Source: Mixophyes australis (taxonomy: Eukaryota > Chordata > Amphibia > Anura > Limnodynastidae). From it: a stretch of 64,000 nucleotides of DNA. Both the position numbers and the translations under genes were made by a program. The notes under the pieces are model-generated. The model was given only the letters and a program-made list of their open reading frames with translations. It had not been told where the DNA came from and ran no database searches. The stretch is from contig JAVHZZ010000003.1 in the NCBI GenBank assembly GCA_036250195.1, positions 38,482,335 to 38,546,334 on the forward strand. Reading direction: 5' to 3'. The stretch's first letter is position 1. Every line of letters starts with the position of its first letter. This document shows, one piece after another, positions 33,601-43,996 of this stretch.

Positions 33601-34528
33601 CTGAACACAAAAATAACTTTGCTCATCTTGCAAAATACATTAAAAATAGACCGATTATCTCAGAGGCTTCCTGCACCCAGGTACATTTAAAGGGAATATA
33701 TAATACATTTGTAAGCAGGTCGGTAGTAGCATTGCTATGTTTGAAGCATGCATAATGACCCAACGTGGATCTACGTTATATAAGGGATTGATAAGGGGGC
33801 ACAAAATAGGTCAAAACTGAGCACTCGACAAGAGCGCAGTTTTTAAATGTTCTAATTACACATTAGGGTAAATGTTTAGTGAACAAGATACAGGTGTTAA
33901 ATGTAATAAATGTATTTAGTGAAGCTACTTGCATTGTACGTTTAGATTTTTTCTGTAGGGTGTAACGTATGTTTTCACAACAAAAAAAAACGAGTAAAAA
34001 AAAAAAAATGAAATAAAGTCTGAAAAAGTATATTCAGTTTTCACGTTGTATAATTTATTAGTGATCATATAATTTATAGGCACACGTACCGACTCTTATA
34101 TTTTGCTTTAAGTGGGGGAAAGAAAGCTGCCGAACAGGCAAGTTGCCTTGTTTTATATGAGTTAATCAAACTTAATTAGATCTGGCTACTTTTATGCATT
34201 AATGTACATTAAAAGAAATTGAAGGTACCAGTGAGATCTCTCCACTCCTATGTAATAAGGCCATTAGTCAATGCTTGAAGCAGTTCCTTAACCTTTTAAA
34301 GATGGCTGAAGATAAAGTAGAGAAATGTGCGGGGAGAGAGAGAGAGTGAATGGGGTTGACGTGAAGAGAATGGTTTCCATGGTAACCAGAGTTTTCGTCC
34401 ACCACGGGAAGCCGATCCCGGTTTGCTGCAAATATCACGTGATCTTTTCTTAAATCTGGGCAGGTTAATTCACAAAAGTAAAGTATTCCATGGGATAGTG
34501 TTTGAATGGAGAAACAAAAGATTTAATA
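30676..34528. other. AT-rich, mostly single-copy DNA
   Basis: A roughly 100-bp block is present twice (32203-32303 and 32598-32692; see its own entry). A-rich tracts lie near 33985-34010. No gene or RNA is recognised. Confidence 0.45.
32203..32692 (+). repeat. Local direct duplication, about 100 bp, spacer about 295 bp
   Basis: GCATTTTTATCTACAGTAGA and TATAGCAGTGTGCTGGGG occur in both 32203-32303 and 32598-32692 with only scattered mismatches. The first copy overlaps an 87-codon open frame that ends inside it; the second copy does not keep that frame open. It may be two insertions of an unknown repeat or a segmental duplication. Confidence 0.8.
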
Positions 34529-34846
34529 GGGCAGCACGGTGGCTTAGTGGTTAGCACTTCTGCCTCACAGCGCTGGGGTCATGAGTTCAATTCCCTTGCA
34601 TGGCCTTATCTGTGTGGAGTTTGTATGTTCTCCCCGTGTTTGCGTGGGTTTCCTCCCACACTCCAAATACATACTGGTAGGTTAATTGGCTGCTATCAAA
34701 ATTGACCCTAGTCTCTCTCTGTCTGTGTGTGTGTGTGTGTTAGGGAATTTAGAATGTAAGCTCCAATGGGGCAGTGACTGATGTGAGTGAGTTCTCTGTA
34801 CAGCGCTGTGGAATCTGTGGCGCTATATAAATAACTGATGATGAAT
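34529..34846 (+). mobile_element. tRNA-derived SINE, full length
   Basis: It begins GGGCAGCACGGTGGCTTAG. Box A-like TGGCTTAGTGG is at 34540-34550 and box B-like AGTTCAATTCC at 34584-34594, the spacing expected of a tRNA head. Then come the GTTTGCGTGGGTTTCCTCC block, (TG)n at 34722-34740, the 3' domain and a GATGATGAA tail. There is a short body deletion relative to 52921-53259. Confidence 0.9.
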
Positions 34847-34958
34847 AACAGGATTATATCACAACTCTTTTATGCCAGTGTAGCTTTACCAAGCATATAA
34901 GCGGGTACTGGTTGCTAGAGTCTCTTGAATGAAAAATGGCCTAGGGTTACCGTACTAA

Positions 34959-35190
34959 GGGGGGTATTCAATTGTTAGTGTTAATGGGAAAAAACGAGCG
35001 CTCAAAAAATATTACCGTTTATACGGTAATATTGCGCGAGAAAAGCGTTAATACGGTAGTTTACTCGCGGAATTTCAGCTCGCCGCTCAGGGAGCGGCGA
35101 GCTGAAATTCCGCGAGTAATTACCGTTTTAACGCTAAGATTTTTTGAGCGCTCGTTTTTTCCTGTTAACGCTAACAATTGAATACCCCCC
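34959..35190. mobile_element. Near-perfect palindromic MITE with TAA duplication
   Basis: The ends GGGGGGTATTCAATTGTTAG and CTAACAATTGAATACCCCCC pair exactly, and TAA flanks both sides (34956-34958 and 35191-35193). The centre is a perfect 28-bp stem (35061-35088 with 35092-35119) with an AGG loop. Its good preservation suggests recent mobility. Confidence 0.9.
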
Positions 35191-35193
35191 TAA

Positions 35194-35467
35194 GAGATTA
35201 ATAGTCCTTTGTTAGTTTACTACGATATAACAAGGTCATGGTTAAGTTCTCAAAGGAGAAGTTAAGCTTATTATAATCAGGAACAGGAAGCCATTTCGGT
35301 TTATTAGAGACGCAATATACCAAATATTTGGCTAGAAACTTAACTGGGACATTAAACTAACACACAACGCTCTGTATACTGTTTATAATACACAGCTTAT
35401 TCATAAACCATCTATCTGTAAAAAAAAAAAGAGTGGGCATTATTTTCAAAGATGAGACCATCTAGTA
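35194..35467. other. Short non-coding spacer
   Basis: Nothing recognised. Confidence 0.5.
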
Positions 35468-35614
35468 CAGTGTTGGCTAACCTGTGACACTCCAGGTGTT
35501 GTGATACTACAAGTCCCAGCATGCTTTGCCAATATATAGCAGCTTATTGCTGGAAGGGTATGCTGGGACTTGTAGTTTCACAACACCTGGAGTGTCACAG
35601 GTTAGCCAACACTG
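35468..35614. mobile_element. hAT-type palindromic MITE
   Basis: It has CAGTGTTGGCTAACC at the left and GGTTAGCCAACACTG at the right, and is a near-complete hairpin through AAGTCCCAGCATGC. Flanks ATCTAGTA and ATCTAGGT share the first 6 of 8 bases. It is the empty-site counterpart of the element at 23725-24044. Confidence 0.88.
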
Positions 35615-37040
35615 ATCTAGGTAGTTAATTCGATATTTCTGTACATGGGTAATGGACGTCTGATAAAGGTAAACACTGCTTTTGTCATATTTACCAGCGA
35701 AAGCATTGCCATGGATACGTCACTCCTTAACCACAAGTATGCTTATTTAAACACTACAACCAGTGTATATATGGATCAGTTTAGCTGATTTCTTAGAATG
35801 ACCCTTGATTTATATATTTCCTTTAATAGAGATGTATTGTCTTCTTTTCATGTACTGCAACACCATCTGTTAATGGTTTTGGAAACTGGCCCTAGCTGAG
35901 ATTCAGCACCACGGACAAGGCCAGTTAGAGACCTCACAGAAAAGAATTTGCTTGAACAATAGCCGGGATACTCAAGCAGTACTAATGTACAATGCACAGC
36001 CTTCCAGCAGCAGAGAACAATTAAAACATTTCACCTCTCAGGATTCAGAACATTGACATCTCGGTTTGAGAACTTCCAGAGAATGCCTCCATTTATCTAA
36101 TGCTCTGACAGAACCCAGTCAGCGCACTTGTCAATTTAAATCTGTACAAAAGTTAGAAATCTCACCGAAATACTTAAAATTGTTTGCTTTTTCCATTTGC
36201 CTTTAACGGTAACTTTTTTCTTTTTTTTTTTCAATTTCCTCATGCAGCCTGCGACACAGAGGTTATCCAGTTTAATGGCTTTGAAACAAGTGCTCTTGAG
36301 GATCTCAAGGGGCAGAGGAACACATTTCTGTGCATTATAGCACAGAAACGGCCAAGGCAAGTCATAGCAAAAAGCCAACGCAGAATCTCAACACAAGAGC
36401 AAATGAATTCTGCTACAAATAAATTACATCTAAATAATACAACCAGAAGGGAATAAAAAAAAAAAATTAAATAAAAAAATAAAGAATCGCCCAATACATC
36501 GGGCTATGAATAGTAACATTTTTAGATTACATTTTTTCAAGGGAAAAAAAAAATCCCCAGGGGTTTATTTTACTATATGCATGAGCTATAGGTTATTAGT
36601 TTAAGTGGTTTATAATGTCTCATGTTTATGCATCCCCAACGTTATTGGATTAATGCATTAGTAGCGCGGAAGACTTTCTCAGCACTTATTAGGAGGGAGT
36701 TAAGGTACTTCGTAAAATGCAAGTGGTCTATGTGTACAAAATACATTTTATATCAATCATTTAGAAAATATGCAAAAAGTGTCTTCTGTTGTAACGGGGA
36801 CCGAGAAGCTGAAAGTAGCTGCAGTTAGAGACACTTAATAGCGGATATCAAATTTTAATGTGAAATGTAAGAATGAAATTATAAGGACGAAGGCAGGTTC
36901 TTATTTTTTGCCCTGGAACAGCCCATTTATCCCTTCATTAGTTGTTTAACCCCATCATAACTAGGGACAATTACCCTTTCATGACCAGACCACATTTCAC
37001 AGATCTTTCCATGTGTCGATGTACTATGTTATAAGTGCTT
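35615..37040. other. AT-rich DNA with one weak exon candidate
   Basis: See 36248-36356. A-rich tracts flank it at 36455-36480. Nothing else is recognised. Confidence 0.45.
36248..36356 (+). other. Weak candidate exon, no family recognised
   Basis: A very strong pyrimidine tract (36211-36240) and ATGCAG precede an open segment that includes CDTEVIQFNGFETSALEDL and GQRNTFLCIIAQKRP. A GC-type donor, AAGGCAAGT, would start at 36357. The frame remains open to 36456. No domain is recognised; it may be a chance frame. Confidence 0.2.
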
Positions 37041-37291
37041 ATGTGTGGCGTTTGTATGTTCTCCCCGTGTTTGCGTGGGTTTCCTCCAGGTGCTCTGGTT
37101 TCCTCCCACACTCCCAAAACATACTGCTAGACTAATTGGCTTCTGACAAAACTGACCCTAGTCTCCCTGTACATGTCTGGGAATTTTAGACTGTAAGCTC
37201 CAGTGGGGCAGGGACTGATGTGAATGATTACACATTCTCTGTACAGCGCTGCGTGATATGATTGGTGATATATAAAAATCAACAATAATAA
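37041..37291 (+). mobile_element. tRNA-derived SINE, 5'-truncated and diverged
   Basis: It starts within the body at GTGGCGTTTGTATGTTCTCC and continues through GTTTGCGTGGGTTTCCTCC to CTGTAAGCTCCAGTGGGGCA and TCTGTACAGCGCTGCG, ending near AACAATAATAATG. The tRNA head is missing. Confidence 0.82.
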
Positions 37292-37604
37292 TGTCTGGTA
37301 AACTGACTATTTTGTGTACCCTAGTGATTTTATTTTTTTAAAATTGGGACAGATAGAGCTTTCTATTGGAAGAATATTGAATAAAATAATGTTTGTTTTA
37401 ACAGCCTCATAAACTGAAAAATGGCAAAAATAGAAAAAAATAAAGTTTGTTTAAACTCAATCAGTTCAACCCCAAAAAAGTTACCCCAACATTTTATTGT
37501 CCAGTCCTTCCAATTAAAAGAATACCAGATATGTTTACCTTGCATAGGGGATGGTAAAGTTATAGGGCCTGGAAACAAAAGCATATGTTTTATTTTTATT
37601 TAAC
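37292..37604. other. Short AT-rich non-coding spacer
   Basis: Nothing recognised. Confidence 0.5.
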
Positions 37605-38310
37605 AAGCGCCTATATATACTAATATATTAGCTTGTCTCACCTCACCCCTATTATCAGCAATAACAGATTAAGTGTAACCTGGAGTTAGCCTGAGGTGTG
37701 TATCACTTTCTCATCACAACTGGGCACTAGCGCCTATATATACTAATATATTAGCTTGTCTCAGGTCACCCCTATTATCGGCACTAACAGATTAAGTGTA
37801 ACCTGGAGTTAGCCTGAGGTGTGTATCACTTTCTCATCACAACTGGGCACTAGCGTCTATATATACTAATATATTAGCTTGTCTCAGGTCACTCCTAATA
37901 CCAGCATTAACAGATTAAGGGCTAGATTTACTAAAATGCGGGTTTGAAAAAGTGGGGATGTTGCCTATAGCAACCAATCAGATTCTAGCTATCATTTTGT
38001 AGAAGGTACTACATAAATGATAGCTAGAATCTGATTGGTTGCTATAGGCAACATCCCAACTTTTTCAAACCCGCAGCTTAGTAAATCTAGCCCTAAGTGT
38101 GACCTGGAGCAAGCCTTATGTGTGTATCACTTTCTCATCACAACTGGCCACTAGCGTCTATATATACTAAAATATTAGCTTGTCTCACCTCACCCCTATT
38201 ACCAGCATTAACAGATTAAGTGTAACCTGGAGTTAGCCTGGGATGTGTATCACTTTCTTATCACAACTGGCCACTAGCGTCTATATACACTAATATATTA
38301 GCAGCACAGT
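37605..38310 (+). repeat. 123-bp satellite, about 4 full copies plus a partial
   Basis: Unit starts (GCGCCTATATA or GCGTCTATATA) are at 37607, 37730, 37853, 38154 and 38277. The spacings are 123, 123, 301 and 123. The 301 is 123 plus 178, exactly one 175-bp MITE with its 3-bp duplication. Units share ACTAATATATTAGCTTGTCT and GTGTATCACTTTCTCATCAC. Confidence 0.92.
37919..38093. mobile_element. Palindromic MITE inserted in the 123-bp satellite
   Basis: The ends GGGCTAGATTTACTAAA and TTAGTAAATCTAGCCC have TAA on both sides (37916-37918 and 38094-38096). Removing it restores the unit's AGATTAAGTG. It is the same family as 23843-24016, which has CTG in the same position. Confidence 0.92.
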
Positions 38311-38949
38311 ACACATAGTATGTGTAAAAATAATGTTCATATTGAAAGCACTAATGGGATATTCAATCATGACAATAAAAAGCTGGTTATATGGTAAATA
38401 AATCATGGTGGGAAATATTGACACCTAGCATATAACTGAATTTAACCTTTTCAGTATGGCAGGTCATTGAGTAAGTGCTAGCAGACCATGAATATAATAA
38501 CCTGCCAAGCTGTGTTCACACGCAGCTCGAAGACAATATATAATTATGGTTGTCTGTACTTAAGCGTTTCATTTACTGATGATCTAAAGCCGCCATTAAA
38601 CACGGCATTCTTTATGTACTCTGAAAAGAGTCTTGATTGTCAAATTAAAGGGTTTTTATTCCCCTTGCGTTTTTGAAATATTGGCAACATTTTATAATAT
38701 TAGGGTTTAAAATAGAAAAATAGAATGGGAAAGCGATTTCTTATTCAGTTTTAGAAGGCGCAGCATTGGTGATCTGTGCGACCTTCCTCCGAAAGTGAGC
38801 ATTAAACAGGAACATAAATACAATGCATCAAGGGTTATGTTTGAATTTATAACCTGATCTAATTTGATGTGATTTAGCAGCAGCTGTAAGAGATATGTTC
38901 AGCAAACCAGACCAACGAATCCAATGTCAGCTCTGCTCAATAATATTAT
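38311..38949. other. AT-rich non-coding DNA, nothing recognised
   Basis: No repeat or gene visible. Confidence 0.5.
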
Positions 38950-39140
38950 CTGTTATCTATATAGAGCTGACTGCATCACTAGGCAATGAGAGAACTTCAT
39001 ATCAGACCCTGCCCCAGTGGAGCTTGCAATCTAATTTTCCTACCACAGGTACACCAGCATAGAACATTGCTAATTTAGTCAGAATTACAGCCTGCTACTA
39101 TGTATAGACCATGAACGGAAACTGGAGTACTTGAGGAAAA
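38950..39140 (-). mobile_element. Old SINE 3' part
   Basis: CTATATAGAGCTGACTGCAT, CTGCCCCAGTGGAGCTTGCA and AACTGGAGTACTTGAGGAAA follow the order of the SINE's 3' domain and body in minus orientation, with heavy divergence. A head-like fragment follows at 39776-39850. Confidence 0.55.
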
Positions 39141-39164
39141 CTGCAAAACCCAGAGTTTATAATT

Positions 39165-39538
39165 ATTATTATTCATTTTTATTTATAGGGCGCCACTAGG
39201 TGTCCGTAGCGCCGTACAGGGACAAACAAAATTACAATACGAGGTGAGACAGCACAGTACAGTAAACAATAAGCACAGTAACTCAGTGAGCTCAAAGCAC
39301 AGCTAGGGGCGGGGGAGGGGAGAGGGGAAAGTCCGCATACGACGGAGCCCAAGAGGGAGGGCATGGATGACAGCGAGACCCCCAGAGGTGAGAGGAGGGA
39401 GCAAGAGGGGACGGGGGGGAAGAGGGTCCTCGAGGGCTAGGTAGCTGGAGAGCAGAGTTAAAAGTGGTGAAGACAGGAGGAGAGATGACCCTGCTCAAAG
39501 GAGCGTACAATCTAAGGGATTGTACAATCTAAGGGATT
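39165..39538 (-). mobile_element. Second SINE-like family, purine-rich body
   Basis: It has an ATTATTATT tail at the left, then TTTATAGGGCGCCACTAGG and GTAGCGCCGTACAGG, a long G/A-rich body, and CTGCTCAAAGGAGCGTACAA at the right. The GCGCCAC...GCGCTGTACAG and GGAGC(T/G)TACAATCTAA motifs are shared with the 3' domain of the main SINE, though their order and spacing differ. Confidence 0.6.
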
Positions 39539-39540
39539 TG

Positions 39541-40498
39541 GATTAAAACCCCATGTGGCCCTAGATAATATACTGGTTTTGGCCCCATTTCTCCCCTCTG
39601 TTCATCAAAAACAAAAAAACAAAAACATAAAAATGGGTTACAACGAGTCAGCCCATCTGTAAAAAAACAGCCCAAAAACCAGTAACACTAAAATGGGTTA
39701 GGGTGATCTGGGCCTCTCAGGGACCACTGGGCTATTGGCAGGAGCCTAAGTAGGTTAATGTACGATATCTCTCTAACGCGGACACACGGAGGACATACAA
39801 ACTCCATATAGATAGCACATTGGTTGGAACTGAACCCAGGGAAAGCGAGTCTAATGAAAGCAACCTTCTGATTGGTTACAGCACATCTGTGCTATTTGCA
39901 TTAATTAGCTAAGTCTTTAGAAGTCCTACAGAATACTAATATCGCCAATATTAAGATAATAGCCCCTTATGGCTACCAGCGGGCACATTAAATTATTGCT
40001 GCCTAAAGTTCCAGTACCCATGAACTTGTGCTAACTTTGCTTTCTTAAAATATTTTCCAGGTTCTCAATGACCTGCTACGTCCATTGTATGTTGGGCTTT
40101 CTATAGAACCCACCTCGTAGCAGATTCCCCCCATACTAAAGAAATACCTGGCCTTAGAAAACATACACACGACTCACGCTCAAATCATCTTCATTTCACC
40201 ATTTAGGACAGACATGTCATACAAATTGTATTATATAAATGACGCTTAGTGGGGTGTCCTTTGACATTTGCAGGAGAAACACGTAATCAGTAGAAGAATT
40301 TGGTATTAAGCCATTAAAAAAAAAAAAAAGATTAATTTAATATATAATATAAATTATTGTTGGCAGGTCAAACTGATGGTGACAGAACTAATTTAATGAC
40401 ACTCTGGGTCTTGGATCAAAATTTTAATACAAACAAACACACAGTACAGGCAGAAGGTGGTATAACACACAAACGTGTGAGACACAAATCATAAATAA
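39541..40498. other. Non-coding DNA with a SINE head-like fragment
   Basis: At 39776-39850, ACGGAGGACATACAAACTCC and GAACTGAACCCAGGG match the minus-strand SINE body and head. The rest is AT-rich with no gene. Confidence 0.45.
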
Positions 40499-42738
40499 TC
40501 ACAAAGCACTGACACACATATGGGTGATGCGGAGTTCTATGCCAGTGTTCATAGCGGTCCTCGCTCTGCGCAAGCCCAGAGAGATTTGTGTGATTCTGCC
40601 ACTTACGCCAACCTGCGCTTGGAGAGATGGGGGCTCTTTAATCTGACTAAATGGACGTATGCAGACCAGGAAAAAGACACATATATGCGCCTGAGAGGGA
40701 TGGATTATTAGAGGGTGATCGGGGGCAGATAGCGGATGACAGTGATCGTAGCGACAGTTCACGGCACCAGCAAAACGCTTTTGATTGGCTGTTTGCGAAT
40801 GCACGGCTGATGTTGATTGGTACTGTTTGCCGCTCGGTCATATATTCTGCTTTTCTGTGCATGTTTAAGGAAAACATTTTTTTGTACATAAAAGTGGAAG
40901 TAGTTCCCATTGTATTGGAGAGGTAATATAATTTTTATTGATGTCAAATAGCAAATGTGTTTGTTGCATATAGAACATGGGGCCTAAGTATCTGTGAAGC
41001 ATTCCTGGCATAAACTCTATGCATATGTTACAAGTGCCGATCTGCGCGGCTCTTGAGATGCGTTTGGCGCAGTATATGGCCGTAAATACGCCAGTTTTAC
41101 ATCTGGCTTTCCTGAGTGTAAATTACGCCAATTTTATTGCCAATTCCGCATCATGCCCAAAGTGTACAGCGTAGATACAGCTACAATAATATCACTATTG
41201 TCACATAAGCAAGACAAGCCGGTGGATAGAGGAGAAGGGAGGCCTATGGGAAGCCGTCCTTTCTATTATCAACCAATCACATGTTTTGCGAGACAAAATA
41301 TATTACAAAAAAGCATAACAGAATGAAGACGTTTCCGCAGCTTGAACTTAGCATTTTGCATCTACGGAGATCGATTTTTCAGGATATTCTAAATGAGCAT
41401 TGCATAGAAAAAATATTGATCTATGTGGAAAATGAAATATTTTTTGGTATCACTCTTTTATTGATTAAAATAAGAGAACTGTCAGACCCCAGAGAGATGC
41501 TTCTCTAAAATGTATTTCTATATCTTCCCAGCCAGCGTTCTACCACACTGAAACACTCTCTCGCCACCGGGGGCGCTGCTGCGCTGGAGTTGACGCACAG
41601 CATTTCATTCTACATTAGCAAAGAAAGCAGTGCGTCATTTTGCGCCCATATTAATAAATAGACGTCTCCCGAAACATCTATTGAAAAACAATGTAAACAG
41701 AAACGCTCCCTTCTCCCTTTAAAGCTAATGACGAAACTGACAAATTAGCATGTAAAAATCCAGTGATACCACTGGAAGGTTTAAGATTAATGGAAATCAT
41801 TGGAACCATGGAGTCCTTCATGAGGTGGAGATAATGGTTACAAATGTACCTTCAATAACCCCCTGTTAATCGTTAACTGTAATCACTTTTGTTCAACTGG
41901 ATAAGGGAACGAGGCTAAGCTATCTATGTAAGAATGCAGACATGTGTTGCTGGCAAAGCATCTTACGTGGCTGAGGTTAACAAATCATTCTGAGGACTCG
42001 TCGTAACAAGAACTGATGGATTTCAGCCCATACGCCTACAACAAGACACATAATCACAAAACATATATAAAAACAACCTACAAAGAGCGCTGTCACAAAC
42101 CGTTACAGAGGATATTAGTCAGGTCTTGGGGGACTGTCTCTAACGCAGACACTTTGCAGAGGTGGAAATGTGATTCCACAAACAACTGGTCACCACATTG
42201 GGAAACCGCACGCATGTAGAGTGAGGATTATAAACAGGACAGCATCAAACATTGCCTGGCAGGTGCTTATCAAGTCATCTGTTCACACCTCAGGAAGAAA
42301 AGCCATCTCTGATCCCACATTCTATTTGCAAGTCGCTAGGAGGTAAACCTGATCCTCACGTCTGGTTGTGAACAATATTTGGATTAGGATTTACTGGTGA
42401 ATTAAAAACAGGAAGCGCCAATTGTAAATGTCCATGACAGCAGGTATGACTTTTTGCTGAAGAGCTAGCAATTGACAGCCATCTGGACTGCAAGAGTTCA
42501 AACAGTCAATTGTCTGAGAGTATGTTTTACTTTTTATGTGTGTACTGAGCTAATTAGCCTTGAAGATATATATTTAATCTTAGTGGGAGTACATTTAATT
42601 GGCTTTGCCCCGCACAGACCAGTCCTGCCACGTAGGTGCCCAATGTGACTATATCCGGCTGTTTGGTGCACATATTAAGCAACTGGCTCTCTTATTAGTG
42701 AGGTCAGGAAATTAATGGTCACAGAGAAGTAGGGATCA
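40499..42738. other. Non-coding DNA, no gene recognised
   Basis: Frames of 91-101 codons overlap on both strands at 40499-40926 in a less AT-rich stretch, with no domain. ATATCCGG near 42652 also occurs near 31921 as part of a short shared fragment (ATATCCGGC(C/T)GTT(C/T)GGTG). Confidence 0.4.
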
Positions 42739-42741
42739 TTA

Positions 42742-43108
42742 ATACCCCATTCATACAACACCAAAATCCCGGGTTTTTCCCGGGGCGAGCTCAAACGACC
42801 CTAAAAACCCGGGTCTTCAACCCGGGATTGCCTGCACTTTGAATGGTGCAACCCAGTTTTTTTCATAGGGGAGAGAGAGGAGAGAGAGAGATATTTTTTT
42901 TTTCTCATATTCCAGCTTTCAGCCAATGAAAAGTGCTCTGGTGATGACTCCCACAAATTGCCAGGGCACAGACTTGTGCAGTATGAATGGGGTCAACCCG
43001 GGAAATTCCCGGGTCCAAGGTGCAGTATGAATGGTGTTTCTGAGCTGGGACGCTCCGAGCCCCTGCAAAAACCCGGGATATTGCCGGGGCGGCAGTATGA
43101 AAGTGGTA
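42742..43108. mobile_element. MITE with TTA duplication, CCCGGG-rich
   Basis: The ends TACCCCATTCATAC and GTATGAAAGTGGTA are inverted repeats, flanked by TTA (42739-42741 and 43109-43111). The arms carry repeated CCCGGG palindromes (AAATCCCGGGTTTTTCCCGG and AAAACCCGGGATATTGCCGG) and an internal GA-repeat with a T tract. It probably belongs to PIF/Harbinger. Confidence 0.82.
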
Positions 43109-43240
43109 TTACTGACTATATTTAACAACATGTCTAATAATCCAAAATCATATAGATCAGATTATTATGAAGCTTTCTGCTGCTTGGACTTAAAAATGCT
43201 CCATCAGGCAAATAGCCTCATATTGTTGTCGATATTGCAG

Positions 43241-43378
43241 GGTGTGTGCCCAGTTACAGGGTATGAGAGATGTACAGAGGCCTTAGCTATCAAGGAAGAT
43301 GATGATTGTGTGGTTAAGGCAGACATTGGGTTAATAATAGCTGGATCCAGTATGTTGCATCATCTCAATCATTTGCTA
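43241..43378 (+). other. Weak candidate exon, no family recognised
   Basis: The segment runs from an ATTGCAG acceptor to a GTAAAG donor. It is 138 nt, a multiple of three, and open in one frame that includes GYERCTEALAIKEDDD. The acceptor has only a modest pyrimidine tract. No domain is recognised. Confidence 0.15.
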
Positions 43379-43824
43379 GTAAAGAGAGAAAGAAGATGCC
43401 CAGGGTCTCTGCATTTCCACAGAAACTAACACACGCCGATGCTTTGATCCTACAGAAGTTTGTGGAAGTTTAAATGTATAATATATGTATAATTTACACC
43501 TCTTAGAGTACTCTGCCAATAAAGCTGATTGTTTTTTTTTCAATTAGTTTTATTGACACACCCCGAGAGGAGTAAACACAGGATTATCACAATGTGATCT
43601 CCACCTTTGCCTGTCACCAAATATTCATATTCTATATATTAATAGCATCAGCCTGACTTTTATAAGTGACTTATTTCTATGATGCTGTAGTCAGTCTGAG
43701 CACATCATATACCAAACTGAAGGTCTTGGTCTGTAGATTTGAAGAAAAATATTGACGTGGTAATACTTTTGGAGTTATGTCACAAAATGTCCTCTTGCCA
43801 TTTACAACAATGCATTTCCATTGT

Positions 43825-43996
43825 CCTCTGGAAATGTGACAGTTGGTGAGCTCTCCCTGTGCACCTGCTGGGTGACCTGGAACATGTGACCCGATGGGTG
43901 GTCTGGAAACTGTGACAGTTATTTGCAGCCCTGCTGGGTGATCTAGAACATGTGACCTGTTGTGTGGTCTGGTAACTGACAGATATTTGCAGCCAC
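43825..43996 (+). repeat. 66-bp tandem repeat, about 2.6 copies
   Basis: CCTGCTGGGTGA starts at 43864 and 43930, 66 bp apart. GTCTGG(A/T)AACTG and ATTTGCAGCC recur at matching positions. A third partial copy is indicated upstream by CTCTGGAAATGTGACAGTTG. Confidence 0.82.

Noticed and set aside
34529..34600. Functional tRNA gene
   Set aside because: Box A/B-like motifs are present, but the sequence recurs in at least eight copies with a shared non-tRNA body, so it is a SINE head.
40499..40926. Overlapping 91-101 codon ORFs on both strands
   Set aside because: Open frames on both strands suggest low stop density rather than coding; no domain seen.
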